NCBI RefSeq assembly: GCF_039543525.1
Contig: NZ_BAABJX010000016.1
Coordinates: 1-64,000 of the forward strand
Reading direction: 5' to 3'
DNA from: Algivirga pacifica
GTDB taxonomy: Bacteria; Bacteroidota; Bacteroidia; Cytophagales; Flammeovirgaceae
Length of the DNA stretch: 64,000 bases
How positions within the stretch are numbered: the first letter of the stretch is position 1; every line of letters begins with the position of its first letter. The position numbers and the translations under genes were made by a program. Of this stretch, positions 1-7,808 are shown piece after piece. The notes beneath the pieces are model-generated. The model did no database searches and was not told the origin of the DNA. It was given only the letters and a program-made list of their open reading frames with translations.

Positions 1-43
1 CTTGAGTACTCTCCTCAGGATAATTATGTTTTATCCAAAGATT

Positions 44-63
44 AACTGAGCGAAAGCTCAGTT
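44..63. repeat. GNRA-capped hairpin near left edge
   Basis: An 8-bp perfect stem (AACTGAGC / GCTCAGTT) closes a GAAA tetraloop. No T-run follows, so a plain rho-independent terminator is doubtful. The GAGC/GCTC core resembles the REP-like elements found at 35.2, 59.8 and 62.4 kb, so it may be a diverged member. It probably ends an upstream gene outside the window. Confidence 0.5.
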
Positions 64-102
64 ACTAAAAAATAAGGCTTATAGAAAAAGTATACTTCCA
101 AC

Positions 103-261
103 ATGAATAACACATCCAAGCTCATACTCTTGTTATTGGTTATCGCTGCCGTTTATTCGATTAATGCAATGAAAAAGAATACTCCATCTCCAGCTATGGA
201 AAAAAGCCCACAGGATTATTCCTTGATGATTACAGGGACAGATAAAGCGGTGAGCAGGTAA
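103..261 (+). CDS. Small hypothetical single-span membrane protein
   Basis: A 52-codon ORF starts with ATG and encodes MNNTSKLILLLLVIAAVYSI, a classic N-terminal membrane or signal segment, followed by a polar tail ending in GTDKAVSR. It lies left of the putative prophage end, so it is probably host DNA. I do not recognise a family. Coding status is inferred only from the ATG, the hydrophobic start and the lack of competing ORFs. Confidence 0.35.
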   Translation: MNNTSKLILLLLVIAAVYSINAMKKNTPSPAMEKSPQDYSLMITGTDKAVSR

Positions 262-456
262 AAGCGCGATAGGTTCTACCTATAAAAAAATGAGTTATCT
301 CAAATTGATATTTGATGAATATAAGGGGGGTAGTATAAATTGTGACATATAGGTGTAGTTGGTTCATGGAGGTAAAGGTACTAAAAATGTTGGCTCACGA
401 TAGCAAGAGAGCTGTTTTCCTTCCAAAAAGAATGTACACCTAATTTTATTTCAAAA

Positions 457-592
457 TGTGCCGCTTGTCGTATCGTGTCGGATGGCGTCGTATTTCTGTC
501 GTTTTTCGGTTGGTTTTGTCGGATTTTGTCGTTTAAAGGGTGTTTAAATGCATATATTAAGGCTTTTAAGAACCTTTTAAACAGTTTTCGTA
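457..592. repeat. Phased TGTCG / TTTAA array, candidate left end
   Basis: TGTCG (or CGTCG) pentamers start at 466, 476, 486, 497, 517 and 527, so they sit on one DNA face about every 10 bp, with one degenerate position near 507. They run straight into TTTAA pentamers at 532, 543, 565 and 576, spaced by multiples of 11 bp. TGTCG-type sites are common transposase-binding sequences at ends of MuA/TnsB-family elements (established knowledge). Assigning this array as a transposase- or regulator-binding end is inference. Confidence 0.5.
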
Positions 593-858
593 TGATCGAT
601 CATTCTCATACCACAGAATACCCTCAGAGCAACTACGAGGAAGTAAGTAACAAGATTGTCCAGCTATACCACGAATGGAAGCAGGAGCACAGAGGACAGC
701 CCCCAACCAGACTGCTCATCAACTACCAGGACTTTAAAGCCATACAAGGAGCGCATGACTATGCCTTTACCTCTTCTATGGGCGTAATACGCAAGTATAT
801 GGGCATGAAGATCATCAGAACCTCTGACGTAAAGCCTGGAGAGATGGAGATCCTGTAG
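592..858 (+). CDS. Small phage protein of unknown function
   Basis: This encodes 88 residues. A longer reading frame is open from 475, but its first 39 codons are just the repeat array, so I chose the ATG at 592. It follows a TTTAA-N6-TTTAA pair, as several phage genes here do. The C-terminal half (RLLINYQDFKAI ... YMGMKIIRTSDVKPGEMEIL) has the strand–helix–strand layout seen in the capsid protein of this phage around LVLSPAHVNDLL ... LCGFKIYEF. That resemblance is weak and visual only. It sits left of the repressor, as an extra gene compared with phage Mu. Function unknown. Confidence 0.55.
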   Translation: MIDHSHTTEYPQSNYEEVSNKIVQLYHEWKQEHRGQPPTRLLINYQDFKAIQGAHDYAFTSSMGVIRKYMGMKIIRTSDVKPGEMEIL

Positions 859-967
859 TACCCACACCTTATATATATAGGAAAATTTTCCCCACTGCTA
901 TATTTATGTAGTGAAGCGAATTATAATTGTTTACGTATTTAGTTAGTGACATAACTAATTGTAAGAG

Positions 968-992
968 GCCGCCCCCTGGGTGGCTTTTTATT
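968..992 (+). terminator. Rho-independent terminator
   Basis: The stem GCCGCCC / GGGTGGC (one G·T pair) with a 3-nt loop is followed by TTTTTATTT. It would end transcription from the small gene at 592–858 before the repeat modules. Confidence 0.75.
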
Positions 993-1004
993 TGCCCTGC
1001 TGTA

Positions 1005-1102
1005 TGCACGACTAAAATATCCCACCCAACACCCCTACCGATACCAGAATCAAAGGTCTGAAAAAATTAGTCGTACATAATTGTCCAGAATTAGTCGTGC
1101 AT
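1005..1102. promoter_or_regulatory. 98-bp module A with three TGCACGACTAA sites
   Basis: The module begins with TGCACGACTAAAAT on the plus strand and ends with two minus-strand copies (TGTACGACTAATTT and TGCACGACTAATTC). A diverged copy of the same length and layout lies at 1320–1417. No ORF lies in either. In phage Mu the stretch left of the repressor carries transposase-binding sites, so a transposase or repressor role is likely but inferred. Confidence 0.55.
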
Positions 1103-1110
1103 CAGCTAAT

Positions 1111-1300
1111 GATAACCTAAGCTTTTTTACGGAATAAGCTCTCTTGTATTAATAATGAAGATATCCAGCGATTAGGTTATCAAAGATTGCCAAAAATAGG
1201 TTATCATAATTTACCCTGGCAGAAGCCCGTTGCATAGCTGTTGATTCTAGAGAAGTATAGTGGCGATCGATGGGGTTTGTGTAACGGCTTTTAGGTTATT
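1111..1300. repeat. Four TTAGGTTATC decamers between modules
   Basis: GATAACCTAA (minus orientation) at 1111–1120, TTAGGTTATC at 1172–1181, ATAGGTTATC at 1196–1205 and TTAGGTTATT at 1291–1300 all lie between the two 98-bp modules. They form a second binding-site family different from the TGCACGAC sites. The region has no credible gene. Confidence 0.5.
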
Positions 1301-1319
1301 TATTATCAATAATACAGAA

Positions 1320-1417
1320 TGCACAACCAAAATATTTGCACCGACCTGTCTATTGATACAAAAAACGAAGGTTCGTAAAAATTAGTTGTGCATAATTCAC
1401 TAAAATTAGTTGTGCAT
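1320..1417. promoter_or_regulatory. 98-bp module B with three TGCACAACTAA sites
   Basis: This is a diverged copy of module A with the same 98-bp length, offset by 315 bp. It holds one plus-strand site (TGCACAACCAAAAT) and two minus-strand sites (TGCACAACTAATTT). Each site differs from module A by the same kind of change (GACT to AACY), as if the two sites sets co-varied. It touches the stop codon of the repressor gene. Confidence 0.55.
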
Positions 1418-2070
1418 TAGATAAACTTCTTCATACGCACTACCCCCACCACCAGATATACATATCGAATAAGCCTTATTGGGATTTCAAAGTCTTCGTA
1501 TTCCTTGTTTAGACTTCTCATCAATAGTGTCTCTGGGTTATCACTCTTCTTAATAACCTTACAGAAAGAAGCCTCATCGGTTACAATCACATAGATATTC
1601 CCATACATCACATAATCATGGAATGGAAACTGTCGGATAACTGCCAGATCTCCATCGTCAATCACGGGATACATACTATCCCCATTAATGGAAATAGCAA
1701 CATCTCCTTTCTCAGCAAAAGGAATCTTGATTTGATCCATGATATACTCACTGCCATTTAAAAAGCCAATTCCTGCAGAGGCTTCTATATTATAGACGGG
1801 CACTAATACATCATTTTCGTGAGGGTCATTAATGGTTTTAACTTCTTTACGCTCATTTTCCAATAGCATACTTCCCTTACCAGTTAATAACCAAGTAGGA
1901 TTTAGTTGTGGATATTTATCCACGATTTCTTCAAGCCATTTACTGTGTATTCCAGACTTTTGTCTAATAGCTTTGCTTATCATTCCGCTACTAGCATTAA
2001 TTTCTTTTTCAAAAGATCTTATACTAATACCTTCATTTTCAATAAACTGAGATAGTCTTTCGATAAACAT
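1417..2070 (-). CDS. CI/LexA-type phage repressor (HTH + S24 peptidase)
   Basis: This encodes 217 residues. The N-terminal 70 residues form a helix-turn-helix DNA-binding domain. Residues 88–217 form an S24 (LexA/CI) autopeptidase: Ser132 in GDSM and Lys171 in FCKVIKK form the expected dyad, and Ala99–Gly100 in EASAGIG fits the self-cleavage site. It should silence the divergent early operon and be inactivated through RecA during DNA damage. It is transcribed leftward, in the place of Mu c. GATAWTTATC palindromes in the divergent promoter region and one inside this gene are likely operators. Confidence 0.88.
   Translation of the reverse strand: MFIERLSQFIENEGISIRSFEKEINASSGMISKAIRQKSGIHSKWLEEIVDKYPQLNPTWLLTGKGSMLLENERKEVKTINDPHENDVLVPVYNIEASAGIGFLNGSEYIMDQIKIPFAEKGDVAISINGDSMYPVIDDGDLAVIRQFPFHDYVMYGNIYVIVTDEASFCKVIKKSDNPETLLMRSLNKEYEDFEIPIRLIRYVYLVVGVVRMKKFI
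1908..1923. promoter_or_regulatory. Putative repressor operator inside repressor gene
   Basis: GTGGATATTTATCCAC is a 16-bp palindrome with only the central TT unpaired. Its core GATATTTATC recurs in the promoter gap at 2117–2126. An intragenic operator could block elongation or form a loop; that role is inferred. Confidence 0.45.
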
Positions 2071-2086
2071 TATGAAAAAAATTATA

Positions 2087-2126
2087 GATAATTATCCACG
2101 TTTATTTTGAAGTTTGGATATTTATC
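2087..2126. promoter_or_regulatory. Paired operators at repressor/early divergent promoter
   Basis: GATAATTATC (perfect palindrome, 2087–2096) and GATATTTATC (2117–2126) lie exactly 30 bp apart, about three helical turns, in the gap between the divergent repressor and early genes. They match the core of the palindrome at 1908–1923. This is the expected location for repressor operators. Confidence 0.55.
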
Positions 2127-2175
2127 TTCATTATTGTGATACATAAAGACACACAAAGTATTTCAGTAAAACTTT

Positions 2176-2403
2176 ATGAATCATAAAAATAAGACAATGG
2201 AACTAAAAAGTATCACAAAACACCTAAAAAGAGGCGATAAGAAAATCATCGCCCAAATCACAGGAGTATCCAGAAGCACTGTATACCGCACACTAAACGG
2301 TGGCTACCCAAACCGCCTGATCTTGGAATGTGCCTCAGCAATCGCCAAGAAGAGACAACAAAACATTGACCTGTCAGTAGAAGAGTTACTGACGGCCAGC
2401 TAA
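2176..2403 (+). CDS. Ner-like small HTH regulator
   Basis: This encodes 75 residues; an in-frame ATG eight codons in (MELKSITKHL) is an alternative start. Residues 25–50 (KIIAQITGVSRSTVYRTLNG) form a clear helix-turn-helix. It is the first gene of the rightward early operon, the place of ner in phage Mu, where it dampens early and repressor transcription. The family match is by position and HTH only. Confidence 0.65.
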   Translation: MNHKNKTMELKSITKHLKRGDKKIIAQITGVSRSTVYRTLNGGYPNRLILECASAIAKKRQQNIDLSVEELLTAS

Positions 2404-2538
2404 AAGCTAAGGAAGCACCTTAACTTTTGCGCTTGAGATTTTGAGCAATTATTCAAAACGGATTTCTCCACTGCGTATCAGGAAGACAGAGCCACCCAAA
2501 CCGCTTCCGCCAGTGAGAAACCACAAAAGCAAAAGGGT

Positions 2539-4782
2539 ATGGAAGAATACAATAATTTTATACTGGACGAGGAAGGGCTTTGGGTGAGTTGGAATTACCT
2601 TGAAAATATTAAGGTTCCATTTCAAAGTATCAATTCCGGATGTAGTAGAAACCGACAAGGTATCATAAAAACATGGGTAAACCGTCCCTCTCTCCAGGAC
2701 AAGAGAAAGAAGGAAATACTTTACAAAAGCATTCCGGGAAGAACGGCTAAAAAATACAAGCTTCCCGAGGAGCAGCAGCTGATCAGCGACTGGCAAGCAT
2801 GGCAGGAGCTGGAGGCACAAAGGCTGCTAAAAGAACAGGAAGAAGCACAAAGGGCCTATGACGAGGCGAAGCTTCAGGAACTGCTCAAGTCCTACAGCAC
2901 GTATGAAGACATGAACTTCTACAAGGCACTGCAGCAGGAATACAAAGGCATTACCGACCGCAAGGCGGTTGAGATGGGAAGGTCTTACACATTATTGAAA
3001 ATGTGTGCAGACTTTACCGACAAGCAAAAGGTAGCTGATACTTTTCAGGCAATTAATAATATAACCGATTTCCGCAAGGCAATTATTGCGATGATACAAC
3101 AGGCAAAAGATAGCAATCCACAGGCATTTACCGGGCTGGACATCTCCAACCCCCGTGCTTTCGCCCGCAAGTTCTCCCAGTTTATGGAGACCAAGGAGAG
3201 CGACCGCCGCATGCTCCTGGTGCACGGGCAGTACAAGAACCGCCACCGCAAGGGTACGGTCATTGGGCAGGTAGGCATGACAGAGCATGAGATCATCTGG
3301 ATAGGGTTGTGGGAGAATTATGGTCGTTCTGCCAAATACACAAAGGAAACGGTATACAGTATATATGAGTCCATCTGCGAGGATCGCAAGATGTCGCCCC
3401 GTGGATTCACCACCATGAAAGGCTTCTTGAACCGCCTTTCTACACGCATACTTACTGCCCGTGAGCGAGAAGGCTATAAGGCATTCAATGACCACTATAG
3501 CCCGTACATTTCCGCTCTGCGCTCCAAGAAATCCTTGTCCATCGTGTCTATGGATGGTGGCGTACTGGGCATCTACTATAAATTCTACAATGAGCGGGGA
3601 CGTTGCGTTACCCGTAAAAGACTCAACATGGTTTTTCTTTCGGATCACCATACTTCAGCCGTGATCGGTTTTCATATCTCGGATACGGAAACAGGGGATG
3701 CTGCACGCCGTGCCGTTAAAATGGCATGGAAGGTTTCTGGCTACCATAGGGGACTGGAGCTGATCCGTGACAACGGTTCTGCCTTCAATAATCACCTGAC
3801 AAGACAACTGGTAGAGGTGGTTTTTGAGAAAGACTCCCCTATCAAGGTGGGTAACTCACAGCAGAACCCTGCAGAGGGAATGGTGCGTATTATCGAGCAG
3901 CGTTTTTCGTCTTACGAGGGATGGGTCGGTGAGAATATCACCAGTCAGGGGACGCTACGTCCCAACCCGGACTACTTCCCAAAGGAGGACAATTTGATGA
4001 CCCGTGAGGAGGTGATCAGGGCAGTAATTGAGGAGATCGAAGCCTATAATAGTGAGGTGTTGGACTGTGGAAGAAGCCGCATGCAGGCATTCCATGAAGA
4101 TATCAACCCCCTCTGTGAACAGGTCGATCAGGAAATGGCGTTACGTGCCAACAGACTCCGTTCCAAGCCCGTTAAGGTCAACCGTGGAGAAATCAGTTTT
4201 ACGGTGGACGGTAAGCAGCGTTTGTATGCGGCAGACAACTTTTACGAGATGGCCAAGTACATCGATGACCGAAACAAGGGTAAGGTAGTGCTCTACTATG
4301 ATGATGATTGCCCGGAATACATACAGGTCTACAACTACGATCCCAAGCACCCAGACAATCCCGACTATGATCGTTTCATCGAGGACTTTGAGGAGAAAGG
4401 CAAAACGGCAAAGGGATGGGCAGAGCAGACGGAAGAAACCAAGGAGAGCCTTGGCAAGCAGATCAAGCGCAGGGACGATATGCGCAAGCAGGTAGAGGAA
4501 GAGAATGCAGAAATACAGGAACTGTTTGAGCAAGAAATAGACCTTGGGGAAGTGACCCTTCCATTTACACGGGGCAGAAGAAAGCACAAAGAGTATCAGC
4601 AGAGTGCCGAGGCAGCCGCCCTCTCCAGGATGTTTGAAGATAGCCAGCGGGTGGCTGGTGTTCGCATCCCCGACGCTCCTATGGCTCAGGACGATCGGGA
4701 CCGCCTTGCCGACAGGCAGCGGTCAATACGAGAGCGGAAGCTGCAGATGCTGGATCGAGGCGACCAGGTCGATCTCGATTAG
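2539..4782 (+). CDS. MuA-like DDE transposase
   Basis: This encodes 747 residues. It cuts and joins phage ends during integration and replicative transposition. An N-terminal DNA-binding region (about 1–300) precedes an RNase H-fold core with Asp339 (VSMDGG), Asp411 (RDNGSAF) and Glu446 (NPAEG). The spacing between the second Asp and the Glu is 35 residues, the classic DD35E pattern. A charged, coiled-coil-like C-terminal tail (about 620–747) resembles the MuA region that contacts MuB. It is followed by a structured gap and then the MuB-like gene. Confidence 0.92.
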   Translation: MEEYNNFILDEEGLWVSWNYLENIKVPFQSINSGCSRNRQGIIKTWVNRPSLQDKRKKEILYKSIPGRTAKKYKLPEEQQLISDWQAWQELEAQRLLKEQEEAQRAYDEAKLQELLKSYSTYEDMNFYKALQQEYKGITDRKAVEMGRSYTLLKMCADFTDKQKVADTFQAINNITDFRKAIIAMIQQAKDSNPQAFTGLDISNPRAFARKFSQFMETKESDRRMLLVHGQYKNRHRKGTVIGQVGMTEHEIIWIGLWENYGRSAKYTKETVYSIYESICEDRKMSPRGFTTMKGFLNRLSTRILTAREREGYKAFNDHYSPYISALRSKKSLSIVSMDGGVLGIYYKFYNERGRCVTRKRLNMVFLSDHHTSAVIGFHISDTETGDAARRAVKMAWKVSGYHRGLELIRDNGSAFNNHLTRQLVEVVFEKDSPIKVGNSQQNPAEGMVRIIEQRFSSYEGWVGENITSQGTLRPNPDYFPKEDNLMTREEVIRAVIEEIEAYNSEVLDCGRSRMQAFHEDINPLCEQVDQEMALRANRLRSKPVKVNRGEISFTVDGKQRLYAADNFYEMAKYIDDRNKGKVVLYYDDDCPEYIQVYNYDPKHPDNPDYDRFIEDFEEKGKTAKGWAEQTEETKESLGKQIKRRDDMRKQVEEENAEIQELFEQEIDLGEVTLPFTRGRRKHKEYQQSAEAAALSRMFEDSQRVAGVRIPDAPMAQDDRDRLADRQRSIRERKLQMLDRGDQVDLD

Positions 4783-4807
4783 ACGGCACACCCTTTTGCT
4801 GGTGCAA

Positions 4808-4883
4808 GCCGGGGGCGATGCCGCCGGCCTGCCCATTACGACAGGCATGAGGATACTGAGGGGTTCGATCCCCCTCCCTGTCA
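4808..4883 (+). other. GC-rich hairpins and tRNA-like acceptor/T-arm
   Basis: The gap between transposase and ATPase genes folds strongly. Hairpin 4808–4828 is GCCGG-G-GGC-GAT-GCC-G-CCGGC. Hairpin 4827–4846 pairs GCCTG with CAGGC. A perfect T-arm follows: AGGGG TTCGATC CCCCT (4859–4875), carrying the TTCRA loop signature, and CCTGTC (4877–4882) pairs with GACAGG (4840–4845). The span from 4808 to 4883 is 76 nt, the length of a tRNA, but I cannot build a canonical D arm or a 7-nt anticodon loop. It may be a tRNA relic, a tRNA mimic or an mRNA-processing structure. Confidence 0.4.
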
Positions 4884-4975
4884 CAGCTCAATATCTCAAG
4901 GCGTAAAGAGGAAAGGTGATTCTTGGATGGCTCTGGGAAAAACCAATTACAAACCTTTTAAAACGCTTGAATACT

Positions 4976-5923
4976 ATGAACACGATTTCTGAGAAGCAGA
5001 AATTTGAGATCAGCGAGGCAATCCGTGACTACATGGACCAAAAGAACGTCTCGCAAAATGCCCTAAGCAAAAGTGCTGGGGTATCGTCAGCCTACATCAC
5101 CTATATCTTGAAAGGTGAGTGGAACAGCTTTCCAAACTCAGGAGGAAAGGCAGTGGCTATAAAAGATGCTACTTTCAACAAGCTTGCCCTTGCGGTAGGC
5201 TATGAGATTCAGCAAAGCTACTGGCAGCATTTTGACACGGAAAACTACAAGGCAATCCGCCTGGCGTGCATGGAAGCCAGGGAGTACAGGGAACCTCGTG
5301 GCATTGACGGGTACACGGGAGCAGGAAAGACCTACAGTCTGGAGAGCTACGTGAGAAAGAACCCCAACGAGACCTACTATATCAAGGTGACGGATGATAT
5401 GTCCGTAAAGGATGTGATCGAGGAGCTGGGCAGAAAGGTAGGCGTATCGGTGGGGGGAAGCCGTTACAAGCTGCGTCGGGAGATTTGCCGCAAGGTGATG
5501 AACATGGATAAGCCCCTGATCATTATCGACGAGGCAGAAAACCTGAGGGACGGTTCCTGGGGAGCACTGAAGGCGATCTACGATGACTTGGAGCACCGTG
5601 CCGGTATTGTACTGGCAGGCATGAATATCCAGCAGGATATCACCCGCAAGGCAGGACGCATGAAGAAGCATTTCCCACAGATCGAACGCCGTTTCGAGGG
5701 AACATGGACCTTCATGAATGACATGACACTGGAAGATGTGTCTATGGTATGCAGAGGATTAGGCATCACGGTCAATAGCGTGAAGAACTGGTTGTTCAAG
5801 AATACACGCAATTTTGGCAGCCTTTCCCGAGTAGTCAAAGGAGCATTGAAATACAGCAAGGAGACGGGGGAGCCGATGGACGGCCACCTGCTCAACTCTC
5901 TGTATCCTCAATATATTCGATAG
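4976..5923 (+). CDS. MuB-like AAA+ ATPase, transposition target selector
   Basis: This encodes 315 residues from the ATG at 4976; an upstream in-frame ATG at 4916 would add 20 poorly conserved-looking residues. An N-terminal HTH (about 15–50, SQNALSKSAGVSSAYITYIL) is followed by an ATPase with Walker A GYTGAGKT (112–119) and Walker B LIIIDEAE (181–188). The HTH-plus-AAA layout is that of MuB, which coats target DNA, activates the transposase and gives target immunity. It follows the transposase gene in the early operon. Confidence 0.88.
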   Translation: MNTISEKQKFEISEAIRDYMDQKNVSQNALSKSAGVSSAYITYILKGEWNSFPNSGGKAVAIKDATFNKLALAVGYEIQQSYWQHFDTENYKAIRLACMEAREYREPRGIDGYTGAGKTYSLESYVRKNPNETYYIKVTDDMSVKDVIEELGRKVGVSVGGSRYKLRREICRKVMNMDKPLIIIDEAENLRDGSWGALKAIYDDLEHRAGIVLAGMNIQQDITRKAGRMKKHFPQIERRFEGTWTFMNDMTLEDVSMVCRGLGITVNSVKNWLFKNTRNFGSLSRVVKGALKYSKETGEPMDGHLLNSLYPQYIR

Positions 5924-5956
5924 TTTATTTTATTAATACTTAACTTAAAAACGATT

Positions 5957-6508
5957 ATGGTGAAACGAAGAGCAACAAATACCGTTTCGGCATTGCCCTC
6001 TAAAGAGGAGGCTGTTGCACAGCATCAGAAATATGCAGAGGCATATTACGAATTGAAAGCACAAGAGGCAGAAATGGAGCAGCGACTGGCGGCGATCCGT
6101 GAGGAGTACTCCCCTCGCTTTACCCAGCTGAAGGCAGCAATGGATGCATCTGGAAAAGTAGTACAGGTATGGGCAGAGGCAAACAAACACAACTTCGACT
6201 TGGTAAGGACTGAGAGCTGGGCGCATGCGGCTGTAGGGTTCCGTACCCATCCCCCAAAAGTATCGGTCATCAGGGGTCGCAAGGATGATGACGGCAAGGC
6301 ATGGACCATGAAGAAGGCACTCGAGAGTATCGTCAGCCACGATGATGCCGCCTATTTCTCCAGGGAAGTCAAGCTGAACAAGTCAGCAATCCTGGAGGGC
6401 TACCGAGACAATCCGGCAAAGATTCAGGAGGACATTGCCGTCTACGGACTGGAGATCAAGCAGGATGAGGCATTCTTTATCGAAGTGAAAGAAGAGGACA
6501 TCTCATGA
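5957..6508 (+). CDS. gam: Gam-like host-nuclease inhibitor
   Basis: This encodes 183 residues. The N-terminal half is a long helix (coiled-coil), and the second half has the Mu Gam pattern GFRTHPPKVSVIRG ... KLNKSAILEGY ... GLEIKQDEAFFIEV. Mu Gam is a Ku-like protein that binds double-strand ends and protects them from RecBCD-type nucleases. Placement right after MuB agrees with an early role. Its stop overlaps the next start by 4 bp (ATGA), so the two are translationally coupled. Confidence 0.8.
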   Translation: MVKRRATNTVSALPSKEEAVAQHQKYAEAYYELKAQEAEMEQRLAAIREEYSPRFTQLKAAMDASGKVVQVWAEANKHNFDLVRTESWAHAAVGFRTHPPKVSVIRGRKDDDGKAWTMKKALESIVSHDDAAYFSREVKLNKSAILEGYRDNPAKIQEDIAVYGLEIKQDEAFFIEVKEEDIS

Positions 6509-6972
6509 CCACCGGACAGATCAAAACTTTCATGGCCCTGAGCAAAAGCTTGGGGCTAGACAAGGAAGCACAGGAAGACTTGATCTGGCAGTATTCGGGA
6601 GAAGAGACTACCAGCAAGAGGGAGTTGCCTGAGGAGCAGGCATGGCAAATGCTGAAAACGATGCAGAATCAGGCAAACACCTGGGGAAAGAGCGAGCGTA
6701 AGATGAGAGCCAAATGCATACGTATAGCACTGGAGATAGGGTTTGCGAAGGATGAGCGGCAGGAGCAAGTGAACTGGCCCAAGCTGAACGGCTGGTTCAA
6801 GAAGTATTCCTACCTGCGCAAGGCCTTCAATGCCTATCGCAATACCGGGGAATTGGTAGGATTGGTGAATCAATTCGAAATGATGCGTGACAATATCGAG
6901 AGAGCGAAAGTCAACAAGGAGCTGGACAGTGTCTTGGTGACATTGGGCATCTCCAAAGCGTCAAAAGGGTAA
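6505..6972 (+). CDS. GemA/gp16-like early regulatory protein
   Basis: This encodes 155 residues. The start MTTGQIKTFMALSKSLGLDKEAQEDLI and the following SGEETTSKRELPEEQAW match the GemA/Mu gp16 family layout (short helices, then a central D/E-rich motif). Mu GemA alters host gene expression and DNA supercoiling in a poorly understood way. It starts inside the gam stop codon. The family call is by pattern, without a search. Confidence 0.7.
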   Translation: MTTGQIKTFMALSKSLGLDKEAQEDLIWQYSGEETTSKRELPEEQAWQMLKTMQNQANTWGKSERKMRAKCIRIALEIGFAKDERQEQVNWPKLNGWFKKYSYLRKAFNAYRNTGELVGLVNQFEMMRDNIERAKVNKELDSVLVTLGISKASKG

Positions 6973-7008
6973 TTCCCAATACTATTTATCGTAAACAATT
7001 AATTAAAA

Positions 7009-7470
7009 ATGAAAGAGCTAACATTAAAAATCAGTGAGGGTTTAAACATCACATTTTTTCAAGGGGATTCTGAGGAGGAACATTTCCTGATCTCAAACAA
7101 GGAACTGGCAAGGGTACTGGACATCAAGAAACCGATGGTACGCACGATCAAGCACCGCAACCAGGACAAGATCTTTGAGGGAGAAGACTGGACACAGACC
7201 CGCATCCCTACGGAGCAAGGCTTTCAGCAGGCAACCCTTTGGACCAGGAACGGGGCAATCAAGATTTCACAGATTGTCAACTCGCCACAATCCAAGAGAG
7301 TAAAGAAATGGCTGGAGCAGTACCGCTTCGTACAGGATACTGAGCAAGTGCCGATACCGAAGGATATTGTCATGGACCTGTACCATACCCTTCTAAAGTC
7401 TAACGATCTGGAACCGGAAATCCGACAAGAGTTCTTGGAGCACCTGGACAAGCTCCGCAAGTTTTTTTAA
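7009..7470 (+). CDS. Phage regulator-like protein, BRO/KilA-N type possible
   Basis: This encodes 153 residues. Residues 25–100 (LISNKELARVLDIKKPMVRTIKHRNQDKI ... ATLWTRNGAIKISQIV) resemble the N-terminal part of phage antirepressor/BRO-type DNA-binding proteins. The C-terminal 40 residues are helical and charged. It lies in the early operon, 36 bp after the GemA-like gene. The function is not established. Confidence 0.5.
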   Translation: MKELTLKISEGLNITFFQGDSEEEHFLISNKELARVLDIKKPMVRTIKHRNQDKIFEGEDWTQTRIPTEQGFQQATLWTRNGAIKISQIVNSPQSKRVKKWLEQYRFVQDTEQVPIPKDIVMDLYHTLLKSNDLEPEIRQEFLEHLDKLRKFF

Positions 7471-7497
7471 TACCATACCTAATAAAGAGTTTAAGCG

Positions 7498-7743
7498 ATG
7501 ATTAAAAACAAGTTTTTCATTGGACAAAAAGTATTCGTAGTCGTAGCTGATATGGTTTTCAAAGGGGAAATCAACAACATTTCGCTCTTTGAAGCGGCTG
7601 ATGAAGACCAACAGGCAGAATTGGGCTACACGGTAGGATACTGCCATGGCCCAGAAACCAGATACGTGTCAGAATCTTGCATTTATGGCACTATTGAGGA
7701 AGCGATCAAGGTGATGCCCCAGATATTCGGGCAAGCATCCTAA
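7498..7743 (+). CDS. Small hypothetical early phage protein
   Basis: This encodes 81 residues starting KNKFFIGQKVFVVV, which looks like a small beta-barrel (SH3/KOW-like) fold. The C-terminal part is acidic. It starts 27 bp after the previous gene, with TTTAAGCG next to the ATG, and is followed by a strong terminator. No family was recognised. Confidence 0.6.
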   Translation: MIKNKFFIGQKVFVVVADMVFKGEINNISLFEAADEDQQAELGYTVGYCHGPETRYVSESCIYGTIEEAIKVMPQIFGQAS

Positions 7744-7752
7744 GTTTATACG

Positions 7753-7784
7753 GCCTCCTCGATTGCTCGGGGAGGCTTATTTTA
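7753..7784 (+). terminator. Terminator ending first early transcript
   Basis: GCCTCC pairs with GGAGGC around a 12-nt loop and is followed by TTATTTTA. It separates the core early operon from the accessory genes that follow. Confidence 0.7.
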
Positions 7785-7808
7785 TACCCTTTTTTACTCT
7801 TACGCTTT

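Noticed and set aside
475..591. N-terminal extension of the 592–858 gene
   Set aside because: The residues are translated from the phased repeat array, are low in complexity and would need a non-ATG start.
4808..4883. Intact functional tRNA
   Set aside because: Only acceptor-like and T-arm parts pair properly; no D arm and the anticodon-like loop has 10 nt.
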